A DNA stretch of 64,000 nt from Sphingobacteriales bacterium (GTDB lineage Bacteria; Bacteroidota; Bacteroidia; Chitinophagales; UBA2359). The translations under genes were made by a program, and so were the position numbers. Under the pieces are notes generated by a model, which ran no database searches, was not told the origin of the DNA, and worked only from the letters and a program-made list of their open reading frames with translations. The stretch is taken from contig CP064999.1 in NCBI GenBank assembly GCA_016700115.1, positions 1,116,001 through 1,180,000 of the forward strand, read 5' to 3'. Shown here in pieces: positions 56,235-64,000 of this stretch (position 1 is its first letter; every line of letters starts with the position of its first letter).

Positions 56235-57368
56235 TTAAAATTTGACTAATTGTCCGGTATTGAGATTTTGGAATCCGGTGATAATCAACATATCACCCGG
56301 TTTTAAGCCATTTTTTATTTCTACTTCGTTACCGCCCGAAACGCCCATGGTAACAATTTGTTTTTTTGCTACAAATTTATCCTCGGCTTTTTCGGCAATG
56401 AAAACGTAGTTTCCTTCGTCTGAATTTTGGATAGCATTAATAGGTGCAACGATTGTGCTTCCTGTCGAGTAATCCTGAATTTTTACCAAAGCCACCATAT
56501 TGGTTCTGATTCCGGGAATATTGGGCAGTTTCAATTCAACCTGAAAGGTGCGTCCGGCATTGTTGATGATGTTTCCTACGGTTTTGATTTTACAGTTGAC
56601 CGTTTTTCCCAGATCCGGCAACAACACTTCGGCATTATCGCCTACTTTTACTTTACTCACATAGGTTTCGGCCAAATCTGCCAATACCTTCATGCTGCTA
56701 AGATTGACAATTCTGAACGGAGGTACGGGCGAACCTACCATTGCGCCTTCGCCCACTTTGATATTAACCTCCTCGACTGTTCCGCTAATTGGTGCACGTA
56801 CATTGTATAAATCGGCTTGTTTTTGAAGAGTTGCCATTTTATACTCTAAAGTTTCAACATTGTTTTTTGCGGTTAAATACTGAACTTCGGTGCCTATTTT
56901 TTGATCCCAAAGGGCTTTTTGCTTTTCAAATATCGTTTTTGCGAACGAAATATTGGTTTGCAACTCTTGCAAACTTTGCTGAAAAACCGCATCGTCTAAT
57001 GTGGCTAAAATATCGCCTTTTGCTACCGATTGCCCTCTGACCACAAAAACCTGAGTTACAATTCCGGGTTGTTTGGGGCTAACGGCTATATTATCATTAC
57101 ATTCTACTTTGCCCTGTACTTCCAGAAAATGGCTAAAGGGTCGTGGCCGCAACTCCATGACCTCAACGGCAGTTTCTTTTGAAGGCTGGGTTGTTGAAGT
57201 GGATGGATTACCGACTTCTTTTTCAAGGGCGGCAATTTGTTCGTTCAGCTTATTTTGCTGTTCTTTTAGTGTTTTTAATTCAGTTGCTTTATCTCCGGTT
57301 GTGGCTTGACAAGCCCCAAACAGCAATAAAATAAAACTTATAGTTGAAATTAGGATGGATTGTTTCAT
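56235..57368 (-). CDS. RND efflux periplasmic adaptor (membrane fusion) lipoprotein
   Basis: The protein has about 377 residues from the ATG at 57368; the longer frame from 57515 overlaps the upstream gene and lacks signal-like sequence. The lipoprotein signal has lipobox LLLFGAC. A coiled coil (TELKTLKEQQNKLNEQIAAL) sits just after the membrane anchor. The biotinyl-lipoyl-like domain is marked by SPKQPGIVTQVFVVRGQSVA and APISGTVEEVNIKVGEGAMV. The beta-barrel and membrane-proximal domains follow. It links the RND pump to the outer-membrane channel. Confidence 0.93.
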   Translation of the reverse strand: MKQSILISTISFILLLFGACQATTGDKATELKTLKEQQNKLNEQIAALEKEVGNPSTSTTQPSKETAVEVMELRPRPFSHFLEVQGKVECNDNIAVSPKQPGIVTQVFVVRGQSVAKGDILATLDDAVFQQSLQELQTNISFAKTIFEKQKALWDQKIGTEVQYLTAKNNVETLEYKMATLQKQADLYNVRAPISGTVEEVNIKVGEGAMVGSPVPPFRIVNLSSMKVLADLAETYVSKVKVGDNAEVLLPDLGKTVNCKIKTVGNIINNAGRTFQVELKLPNIPGIRTNMVALVKIQDYSTGSTIVAPINAIQNSDEGNYVFIAEKAEDKFVAKKQIVTMGVSGGNEVEIKNGLKPGDMLIITGFQNLNTGQLVKF

Positions 57369-57408
57369 GTATATTTTGTTTGTGGTAGTTGATTTGTTGG
57401 TTAGTAAT

Positions 57409-58764
57409 TTAGTAATAAATACCCATTGATTTGCGCAAATCGGTTTGGGCAATGAGCAGATTGTAAAACGCCTGGAGGTAAAGTCCCTGATTTTGAAACA
57501 GCTTAGATTCTGCATCAGTCAGTTCCAAACTCGACCCCACTCCTTCTTTATATTTAACCAGACTCAGGTTATAGATTTTTTGAGCCAGCGCCATATTGTC
57601 TTCCTGGCTTTTGAGTTGTTCCAAAGCGTTTTGATAGGAAATTTTTGCCTGTGCAATTTCGAGGTCTATGCTTTGCAGCAACTGGCTTCGTCCGTTTTGA
57701 ATTTTCTTTTTGTTGATGAGGCGTTGTGCAATCTGATTTCTTTTGCCAAGTCCATCAAAAATCGGAACAGAAATCTGAACGCCTGCCATGGATGTAGGAA
57801 ACCATTTATCGGTAAAGAAATCAAAATCATTACTTTGAAAACGACGCTCGTAGGATAAAAAAGCGGTAACGGTGGGCAAACGGGAGGCATTAATTTGTTT
57901 GATGCCTAAATCGTTGAGGTATTCGGACATTGACAATTGTCTTAACTCTATCCGGCTTTTCGGAGAAAGCGATTCTATCTGAGCTGCAACATTATTGAGG
58001 TCAATAAAATCTTTCAGTGATTGTGACAGGGAAACAGGTTGGTTCAAATCCATCACCAACTGCAATTTCAACAAGTTATAGACGCTTTCTAATTGCCTGT
58101 TTAGTGCGCTTTGTTGAGTTTGGAGATTTGACAGTTGTAGTTTTAAACGGTCAACATCAATATTTTCTACAAATCCGGCTTCGTATAATGCGGTTGTTTC
58201 ATTCAAAACCTTAGTCAAAACCTGGATATTTTTTTGAAAAATGGCTATATTCTCCTGAATAATGAGTGCGGAAAAGTAGGTGCGGGTAATGGCATCGCGT
58301 ATTTGAAGATCGGAAGCTTCGACCTGTAGCTCAACCTGTTCAATCAATTTTTGGGTGGCTTTGAGCGCAACAAAAAAACTTCCGCTGAATAACAATTGAT
58401 TGACGGAACCGCCTATCGTTAAATTGTTATTGGTTCCAAAGGCAAGTTCGGCAAACTCACCGGGGTTTCCGCCAAAAAACTCGGCAGGCACCAAACTGAT
58501 GGGTAATTGCAAATAGCGGTTATAATCAACCGATGCGTTGACTTGTGGCAATCCGGTTGCTACTAAAACATTGACCTGTTTATGAGCGGATAAGACATCT
58601 AACTCAGCATTTTTTTTGGTCAGGTTGTTTTGAAGCCCTCGGCTAATAGCTTCGGATAAGGTTAACCTCAGCGTATCTGAAGAAGCGTTCTGCGAGGCAA
58701 GCGGAGTATAGGCTAAAGCAAACGCAGAGATGACAAGTAGTAATATCTTAAAAATACGGGGCAT
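57409..58764 (-). CDS. TolC-family outer-membrane efflux channel
   Basis: The protein has about 451 residues from the ATG at 58764. The signal peptide is IFKILLLVISAFALAYTPLA. The OEP/TolC pattern is clear: TLSEAISRGLQNNLTKKNAE at the start, ALYEAGFVENIDVDRLKLQL at the end of the first half and LVKYKEGVGSSLELTDAESK near the C-terminus. It is the trimeric channel of the tripartite pump. Its start codon lies 17 bp inside the 3' end of the regulator gene, so regulator and pump are coupled. Confidence 0.94.
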   Translation of the reverse strand: MPRIFKILLLVISAFALAYTPLASQNASSDTLRLTLSEAISRGLQNNLTKKNAELDVLSAHKQVNVLVATGLPQVNASVDYNRYLQLPISLVPAEFFGGNPGEFAELAFGTNNNLTIGGSVNQLLFSGSFFVALKATQKLIEQVELQVEASDLQIRDAITRTYFSALIIQENIAIFQKNIQVLTKVLNETTALYEAGFVENIDVDRLKLQLSNLQTQQSALNRQLESVYNLLKLQLVMDLNQPVSLSQSLKDFIDLNNVAAQIESLSPKSRIELRQLSMSEYLNDLGIKQINASRLPTVTAFLSYERRFQSNDFDFFTDKWFPTSMAGVQISVPIFDGLGKRNQIAQRLINKKKIQNGRSQLLQSIDLEIAQAKISYQNALEQLKSQEDNMALAQKIYNLSLVKYKEGVGSSLELTDAESKLFQNQGLYLQAFYNLLIAQTDLRKSMGIYY

Positions 58765-59383
58765 ATTTTTGGGATTTAATTTTTTCGACGTTTTTACGGA
58801 AATATTCAACACCGTCAGGAGTAGCAATTCCGTAGATATGGTATTGCATCATCTCCAGCAAAATTTCGGTGGGCTTATAACTGGTTTTGGTAAAAAAGTT
58901 ATCGCCAATCAGGGTTCTGGTTTTGGCGATATAGAAACCGGCGATGAGTTCGGGTTTCAGGTCGTTGCGATATAACCCCTGTTTGATACCTTTATTGATG
59001 TTTTGAACAATACATCCATAAATATGCTCGATCCGGTGCTGTTCGAGCAGTTCCCAGCTTTCGGGGTAATATTTTTTGAGTTCATAAATTGCTGATGGGT
59101 GCATCATGCTCAATTGCCGGCAAACATGGTCAGCAATACTGAGCATTTCTTCGATGGCATTTGGGGCAGATTCATACAACTCATTGGTTACATTGCACTC
59201 ATTGGCTAAGTGCAGTTCCATCGCTTTATGTATTAGCTCGGCTTTGTTGTCAATGTGTTGGTAAAGAGTTTTTTTTGAAACGCCAAGATGTGCGGCAATA
59301 TCGTCCATACTTACGTTGCGGATGCCAAATTTGGTGAACAGGGTAAATGCCTGCTGTAAAATCTTTTTTTGTGTTTCGTCCAT
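58748..59383 (-). CDS. TetR/AcrR-family transcriptional regulator of the efflux operon
   Basis: The protein has about 211 residues from the ATG at 59383; the extra 13 residues of the longer frame lie over the promoter region and are not needed. The N-terminal helix-turn-helix is typical: ILQQAFTLFTKFGIRNVSMD followed by DIAAHLGVSKKTLYQHIDNK. The C-terminal domain is a helical ligand-binding region. It is the first gene of a four-gene minus-strand operon with TolC, adaptor and RND pump and probably represses it and itself, with relief by a pump substrate. Confidence 0.93.
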   Translation of the reverse strand: MDETQKKILQQAFTLFTKFGIRNVSMDDIAAHLGVSKKTLYQHIDNKAELIHKAMELHLANECNVTNELYESAPNAIEEMLSIADHVCRQLSMMHPSAIYELKKYYPESWELLEQHRIEHIYGCIVQNINKGIKQGLYRNDLKPELIAGFYIAKTRTLIGDNFFTKTSYKPTEILLEMMQYHIYGIATPDGVEYFRKNVEKIKSQKYAPYF

Positions 59384-59401
59384 AATTGAAGTTAGGAAAT
59401 G

Positions 59402-59436
59402 CAAAGATACATCCATAAACACTGGAAACGCTCAAA
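59402..59436 (-). promoter_or_regulatory. Candidate promoter of the tetR-efflux operon
   Basis: On the minus strand a TTTG (59436-59433) and TATCTTTG (59409-59402) are separated by 23 bp, matching TTG-N17-23-TAnnTTTG. Transcription would start about 12 bp before the ATG at 59383. Confidence 0.5.
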
Positions 59437-59460
59437 GGTTTTAAAGTTTCCAAAGTTTTT
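59423..59460. promoter_or_regulatory. Candidate TetR operator overlapping the -33 box
   Basis: TGGAAAC (59423-59429) and GTTTCCA (59446-59452) form a perfect inverted repeat with a 16-bp spacer that spans the -33 box. The same stretch can be read as three 9-bp direct repeats (AAAGGTTTT, AAAGTTTCC, AAAGTTTTT, 59434-59460). Binding here would block polymerase, as expected for autorepression. Confidence 0.4.
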
Positions 59461-59618
59461 TGCGTTTTTTGCAATTTGCTAACAATTTGACGAGATTTAT
59501 ACCCAAAAGATGGAACAAGGGGCTATCAAACCGGTGATATTCGGTTGGTGATGAGATAAATTTGTAGCCATTAAAATAAAAATATTACGGTTTGTTACAA
59601 CGAAAATTTGTGATGTTT

Positions 59619-59626
59619 TACCTTTG
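59619..59626 (+). promoter_or_regulatory. Candidate -7 promoter box of the AI-2E transporter gene
   Basis: TACCTTTG matches TAnnTTTG and lies 54 bp before the ATG at 59680. A TTTG is present 24 bp upstream, one base beyond the usual range. Confidence 0.4.
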
Positions 59627-59679
59627 TTATTCCTGCTACAATTTTCAGCTAAAAAACTCCTCCAAACTCCTGAATCACT

Positions 59680-60855
59680 ATGTCGTTTAGTACCAGCAAA
59701 CCTTATACCTTTGACAGAACAGTCCGGTTGATCATTTTTGTAGCCATTATCTGGGGGGTACTTAAATTGCTCAACTACCTGAGCGATGTGCTGATTCCTT
59801 TTGCAGTTGCATTGGTGTTGGCTTATTTGCTCAATCCGTTAGTGGTGTTTATCCAACATAGGCTACGGGTAAAAAACCGGATTGCTTCTGTGATTATTAC
59901 GTTGTTGCTGGTGTTTGGCTCCTTGACCTTGTTGCTTACCCTGCTCATCCCGCGATTGGTTCGGGATACCAAACAAATGGGGTTTTTAGTCGGCAATTAT
60001 GTCAATAACAGCGCACTTAGGTATAAGATCGAGTCTTATTTTCCGAAAGGCATACAGGAAAAATTAGATGAATTTACGCGTAAAGTAAATATTGAAGAGT
60101 TTTTAAAGTTTGAAAACCTGGAGACCACCATTGACATGTTGGCGCAAAAGATTTTACCCGGTGCCTGGGGGGTGTTTTCCGGCTCTCTGAGCATATTAAT
60201 TACCATTTTAGGGATTACCATCATTGGGCTATACCTTATTTTTATTTTGAAAGACTACGATCTGATCACCACCCATTGGAAAAAAATGATCCCCTCCCAA
60301 TACAGGACAATGGTGGTATCGGCAGTGAGTGATATGGAGCGTTCAATGAATACTTACTTTCGCGCTCAGGCTTCTATTGCATTGATAGTGGGCATTTTAA
60401 TTGCTACCGGTTTTTCTATCATCGGGCTCCCTATGGGTATTGCGTTGGGTTTGTTTATCGGTTTTCTCAATTTAGTGCCATATCTGCAAATTGTAGGATT
60501 TATACCGGCTTCGTTTTTTGCATTACTCTATTCTTTAGAAACAGGGGGCAGTTTTTGGGTGATGATTGGTTTGGTGATCTTGGTACAGGCCATTGTACAG
60601 GTGATTCAGGATGTTATTTTGGTGCCAAAAATTATGGGCAATGCCACGGGGTTAAATCCTGCAATAATTTTACTATCCCTTTCTATATGGGGAAAATTGC
60701 TGGGCATTTTGGGACTGATTATAGCCTTGCCGCTCACCTCTGTAATCATAGGATATTACAACCGCTTTTTACATTCTTTGGAACAACGCGAAGGAGGCGC
60801 TGCTGCAATTGAAGGCGTTGTAATAGAAAATAACAGAAAACCGGAGGATGGATAG
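59680..60855 (+). CDS. AI-2E (YdiK/PerM) family membrane transporter
   Basis: The 391-residue membrane protein has about eight helices. Family marks are the N-terminal YLSDVLIPFAVALVLAYLLN, the loop PSQYRTMVVSAVSDMERSMN, GFLNLVPYLQIVGFIPASFF and the C-terminal NPAIILLSLSIWGKLLGILG, then GLIIALPLTSVIIGYYNRFL. Members were named for autoinducer-2 export but many carry other substrates, including Na+/H+ exchange in some; the role here is open. It is a single-gene unit. Confidence 0.92.
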   Translation: MSFSTSKPYTFDRTVRLIIFVAIIWGVLKLLNYLSDVLIPFAVALVLAYLLNPLVVFIQHRLRVKNRIASVIITLLLVFGSLTLLLTLLIPRLVRDTKQMGFLVGNYVNNSALRYKIESYFPKGIQEKLDEFTRKVNIEEFLKFENLETTIDMLAQKILPGAWGVFSGSLSILITILGITIIGLYLIFILKDYDLITTHWKKMIPSQYRTMVVSAVSDMERSMNTYFRAQASIALIVGILIATGFSIIGLPMGIALGLFIGFLNLVPYLQIVGFIPASFFALLYSLETGGSFWVMIGLVILVQAIVQVIQDVILVPKIMGNATGLNPAIILLSLSIWGKLLGILGLIIALPLTSVIIGYYNRFLHSLEQREGGAAAIEGVVIENNRKPEDG

Positions 60856-60899
60856 ATATGGGACTTTTGTTATGATATCAAATTTACTTTGAAAAAGAG

Positions 60900-60995
60900 C
60901 TGTTCTTTTTGTCGCTTAAATCGCCAATGTAACTCCTCCAATCAAATAACAGCATAATCCCATAGTTAAATTTATTTAGATTAAATTGAAAGAGC
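60900..60995. repeat. Left flanking direct repeat of the 61-kb array
   Basis: The first 28 bases (CTGTTCTTTTTGTCGCTTAA then ATCGCCAA) are identical to 61967-61994. The similarity continues at a lower level for about 95 bp (CCAATCAAATA, then AGCA, ATAGTT, TAAATTGAA shared in order). The two copies bracket the repeat array. Confidence 0.82.
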
Positions 60996-61009
60996 AACAG
61001 ATATAACCC

Positions 61010-61950
61010 TGTGAAAAGAATAGCACAGAGAACCACAGAGATTTTTATTGCACGGAGAACCACAGAGAATTTTTTTGCATGGAGAACCACAGAGATTTTA
61101 TTGCACAGAGAGCCACAGAGATTTTTTTGCACGGAGAACCACAGAGATTTTTTTGCACGGAGAACCACAGAGATTTTTTTGCACGGAGAACCACAGAGAT
61201 TTTTTTGCACGGAGAACCACAGAGATTTTTTTGCACAGAGAACCACAGAGATTATTTTGCACAGAGAACCACAGAGATTATTTTGCACAGAGAACCACAG
61301 AGATTTTTTTTGCACAGAGAGCCACAGAGATTTTTTTGCACAGAGAACCACAGAGATTTTTTTGCACAGAGAACCACAGAGATTTTTATTGCACAGAGAA
61401 CCACAGAGATTTTTATTGCACAGAGAACCACAGAGAATTTTTTTGCAAGGAGAACCACAGAGGGAATAATAAACCTCTGTGTAACTCTGTGCTGCCTCTG
61501 TGAAAAATTTGAAAGGAGAACCACAGAGATTTTTATTGCACGGAGAACCACAGAGATTTTTATTGCACGGAGAACCACAGGGATTATTTTGCACAGAGAA
61601 CCACAGAGAATTTTTTTGCACAGAGAACCACAGAGATTATTTTGCACAGAGAACCACAGAGGATATAATAAACCTCTGTGTAACTCTGTGCTGCCTCTGT
61701 GAACCTCTGTGAAAAGAATAGCACAGAGAGCCACAGAGATTTTTTTTGCACAGAGAGCCACAGAGATTTTTTTGCACAGAGAGCCACAGAGATTTTTTTG
61801 CACGGAGAACCACAGAGATTTTTTTGCACGGAGAACCACAGAGGATATAATAAACCTCTGTGTAACTCTGTGCTGCCTCTGTGAACCTCTGTGAAAAGAA
61901 TAGCACAGAGAACCACAGAGGAAATAATAAACTTCTGTGTAATACCGGTG
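61010..61950. repeat. Array of about 29 copies of a 26-bp repeat in four blocks
   Basis: The unit is CACRGAGAACCACAGAGATTTTTTTG (R is A or G) with small changes in T number. I count about 29 ACCACAGAG or GCCACAGAG cores: 17 in the first block, then 6, 5 and 1. Blocks are separated by a conserved spacer, AATAAACCTCTGTGTAACTC then TGTGCTGCCTCTGTG, that carries the reverse complement of the core (CTCTGTG) two to four times, so each block can fold back on its spacer. Long frames on both strands inside the array are translations of the repeat, not genes. Confidence 0.93.
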
Positions 61951-61966
61951 AATGCTTTAAAATGTA

Positions 61967-62060
61967 CTGTTCTTTTTGTCGCTTAAATCGCCAAACGCAA
62001 CGATTCCAATCAAATAGTAGCAAGCGCCTATAGTTGGAGCAGACTAAATTGAATGTGCAA
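61967..62060. repeat. Right flanking direct repeat of the 61-kb array
   Basis: Diverged copy of 60900-60995 in the same orientation, identical over its first 28 bases. Confidence 0.82.
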
Positions 62061-62161
62061 TCGGTATGAGTTGTAAGTTGTTAGACATACCAATATTATA
62101 CCTCTCCTCGAAAGGGCAAGGGATGGATTTTACTTGCCCTAAACACCTTAAAATTTACGGA

Positions 62162-63682
62162 TTACGGAAACAACCGCCCGTAATATCTCGGAAAAGGAAT
62201 GGTTTCGCGGATATGACTCACACCAGTCAACCACATGACCACCCGCTCAAATCCCAATCCAAACCCTGCATGAGGTACAGAACCAAACCTGCGCAAGTCT
62301 AAATACCATTCAAATGCTTCCATCGGCAGTTCGTGATGGTGAATGGCATCCACCAATGTTTGCAGGTCGGTTTCACGCTCCGAGCCGCCCACTATTTCGC
62401 CAAACCCTTCAGGTGCTAATAAATCAACCCCTTTGACAAACTCGGGGTCGTCTTCATAGCGTTTCATATAAAAGGCTTTGATGGCGCGCGGCCATTTATA
62501 GACCATTACCGGAGTATCGAACAAACTGGTGAGGGCTTTTTCTTGTGGTGAACCGAAATCTTCACCATCCGGAAAATTCAAGGATGCTTCAATCCATTCG
62601 GGGATTTCTTTTGATTTGTCTTCCAGCTTTCGGGTTTCGCCTTTTAATCGGTCAATCTTGTTTTGGTAGTAGTTGGCTTGTCCTTTGCTGACCTGTCCTC
62701 CGGCCATCAAGGCTTCGGTTTCGGCAATTTCGGCGTTTTTGGCTTCGAGGTCGGCTAACACCTGTGCTAACTGACTGCGAAGGGTGTCAATAGCGTTCCG
62801 GCCGTTCCATTCTTTTTTGCCCTGAATAATTTTGACAGCATCAGTGTAGGTAATTCGCGGAAATGGTTTGTTGATATTTTCGAACAAAACGGTGTCGCGC
62901 TCCAAAATTTTAAGTTCGGTTTTACATTCGGCATACACTGCATTGACAATGTATTTGACAAACGATTCTATCAGTTCCATGTCCATATCCAGATCATAGA
63001 AAGCCATTTCGGGTTCTATCATCCAAAACTCGGACAAGTGGCGGGGGGTGGATGACCGTTCGGCGCGGAAAGTAGGGCCAAATGTATATACTTTGCCCAA
63101 TGCCATCACGATAGCTTCGGCATAGAGTTGTCCTGATTGAGAAAGATAGGCCACATCTTTTTCGTAAAACTCGGTTTCAAACAACGTGGTTGTCCCTTCA
63201 CAGGCATTTCCGGTCAGCAGGGGGGCATCGGTCTGGGTAAATCCGTTTTCGTGAAAAAACCGGTGAATAGCAAACTTCAGGCTGTCTCTAACCCGCAAAA
63301 CTGCCCACTGCCTGCGGCTTCGCAACCATAGATGCCGGTTGTTCATTAAAAAATCAACGCCGTGTTCTTTGCGCGAAATGGGATATTCGGCAGCTATTTG
63401 GTAAACTTGCAGCCCTGTGGCATGAATTTCATAACCAAAGTCCTGCTGTTCGTTTTTTACCACTTTTCCGGTAATTTGCAATGAAGATTCCTGGGTTAGG
63501 CGTTTGGCGGTTTCGAGTATCACCTCACCTACTGAATCCAAACTAAAAATACATTCCATAAATCCGGTTCCATCGCGAAGGGTGATAAAAGCGACCTTTC
63601 CTCCGGTTCTTTTGCTTTCTACCCATCCTTTCAGGGTAATTTCCTGTCCTTCGTATTGATCAATATCTTGAATGTAGAACAT
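62162..63682 (-). CDS. asnS: Asparaginyl-tRNA synthetase
   Basis: The 506-residue class IIb synthetase attaches asparagine to tRNA-Asn. The N-terminal OB-fold anticodon-binding domain spans residues 1-95 (VESKRTGGKVAFITLRDGTG). The catalytic domain has motif 2 FRAERSSTPRHLSEFWMIEP (about 205-225) and motif 3 GFGLGFERVVMWLTG near the C-terminus; the family signature GNACEGTTTLFE is at 158-170. It is about 40 residues longer than E. coli AsnRS because of a coiled-coil insertion at about residues 290-365 between motifs 2 and 3. The end TIPFPRYYGRLFP is the typical AsnRS C-terminus. Confidence 0.96.
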   Translation of the reverse strand: MFYIQDIDQYEGQEITLKGWVESKRTGGKVAFITLRDGTGFMECIFSLDSVGEVILETAKRLTQESSLQITGKVVKNEQQDFGYEIHATGLQVYQIAAEYPISRKEHGVDFLMNNRHLWLRSRRQWAVLRVRDSLKFAIHRFFHENGFTQTDAPLLTGNACEGTTTLFETEFYEKDVAYLSQSGQLYAEAIVMALGKVYTFGPTFRAERSSTPRHLSEFWMIEPEMAFYDLDMDMELIESFVKYIVNAVYAECKTELKILERDTVLFENINKPFPRITYTDAVKIIQGKKEWNGRNAIDTLRSQLAQVLADLEAKNAEIAETEALMAGGQVSKGQANYYQNKIDRLKGETRKLEDKSKEIPEWIEASLNFPDGEDFGSPQEKALTSLFDTPVMVYKWPRAIKAFYMKRYEDDPEFVKGVDLLAPEGFGEIVGGSERETDLQTLVDAIHHHELPMEAFEWYLDLRRFGSVPHAGFGLGFERVVMWLTGVSHIRETIPFPRYYGRLFP

Positions 63683-64000
63683 AGTTGTTTTATTTTTCTA
63701 AATAAGCCTGCAAAGGTAACGCATTATTGACATAATTTCAAACCTGCAGATGCTGCACAACAAACAACCTGAGGAATTGGTTTAAGGGGTTTAGGAAATT
63801 ACGGACATCCACATCGCTCCAACCTGCCCGGAAACGATAGCCGCAAGAAACGCAATATCCGATCCGGACACTGGAAGGGTTGAAAACGGGGGCTGGCAGC
63901 AGCTAAACTTATATTGCTTAAATGATATCCCCTCCGATACAAGTATCGCCGCCACCTAAGCACAACTAACCACATTTAGCTTTTCACTTTTCACTTCCCC
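63683..64000. other. Terminal region without recognised gene
   Basis: The last 318 bp must hold the asnS promoter on the minus strand. I see no open frame or RNA gene; any gene continuing beyond the window is not recognisable here. Confidence 0.4.

Noticed and set aside
61010..61950. CRISPR array
   Set aside because: The repeats are contiguous with no unique spacers of constant length; the intervening blocks are themselves copies of one sequence, and no cas gene is present.
60884..62023. Long open frames on both strands in the 61-kb repeat region
   Set aside because: They translate the 26-bp repeat in every frame (e.g. TENHRDFFAQR, SLWFSVQKN). A stop-free repeat unit gives long frames by chance, and no family or start signal supports them.
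1..64000. tRNA, rRNA or riboswitch genes
   Set aside because: I looked through the intergenic regions and saw no cloverleaf-like sequence, rRNA signature or conserved riboswitch core; the riboflavin synthase gene has no FMN-riboswitch-like leader in the short spacer upstream.

Overview
The window comes from a member of the Bacteroidota, most likely the Chitinophagales/Saprospirales side of the phylum. It carries proteins ending in type IX secretion (T9SS) sorting domains of both the short type-A kind and the gliding-associated CHU_C kind, FG-GAP/VCBS surface proteins, TAnnTTTG-type promoter boxes, and the typical set of periplasmic PpiC/SurA foldases. This placement is inference from gene content; there is no rRNA or tRNA in the window.

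Layout. 1-17.3 kb: four large plus-strand genes for secreted FG-GAP/VCBS proteins. The first is cut by the window edge and split by two frameshifts. Genes two and three are close paralogues, each with 14 blades. The fourth also has a von Willebrand A domain and a CHU_C tail. 17.4-18.7 kb: a decayed DDE transposase. 18.8-20.9 kb: a MacB-type permease, a DinB-fold protein and a rhodanese. 20.95-22.8 kb: an IS1634-type insertion sequence with perfect 20-bp inverted ends and a 66-bp direct repeat of target DNA. 22.9-27 kb: ECF sigma factor and UvrA. 27.1-31.9 kb: an orphan protein, a small NfeD-like protein, and a TPR plus CHAT-protease locus broken into three reading frames. 32.4-36.9 kb: three foldase-type genes. 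37.3-38.9 kb: two unrecognised secreted proteins, one with a duplicated six-cysteine motif. 39.4-43.9 kb: TauE/SafE, pirin, nitroreductase, a 42-bp tandem repeat, a GNAT acetyltransferase and a lipoprotein. 44-48.3 kb: a TIGR02757 protein, riboflavin synthase and an ABC-2 exporter.

48.5-52.2 kb: a YtxH/holin-like envelope cluster interrupted by a two-gene type II restriction-modification module, in which the methyltransferase has a HEAT-repeat N-terminus. 52.7-59.4 kb: a TetR-TolC-adaptor-RND efflux operon with a visible promoter/operator. 59.7-60.9 kb: an AI-2E family transporter. 60.9-62.1 kb: an array of about 29 copies of a 26-bp repeat, bracketed by diverged direct repeats. 62.2-63.7 kb: asparaginyl-tRNA synthetase with an unusual coiled-coil insertion.

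The most notable non-gene signals are the 66-bp target duplication of the insertion sequence, the bracketed repeat array, and the single-base frameshifts in homopolymers (VCBS gene, transposase, CHAT gene). The frameshifts may be assembly errors or real phase changes. I found no CRISPR array, prophage or obvious biosynthetic cluster.
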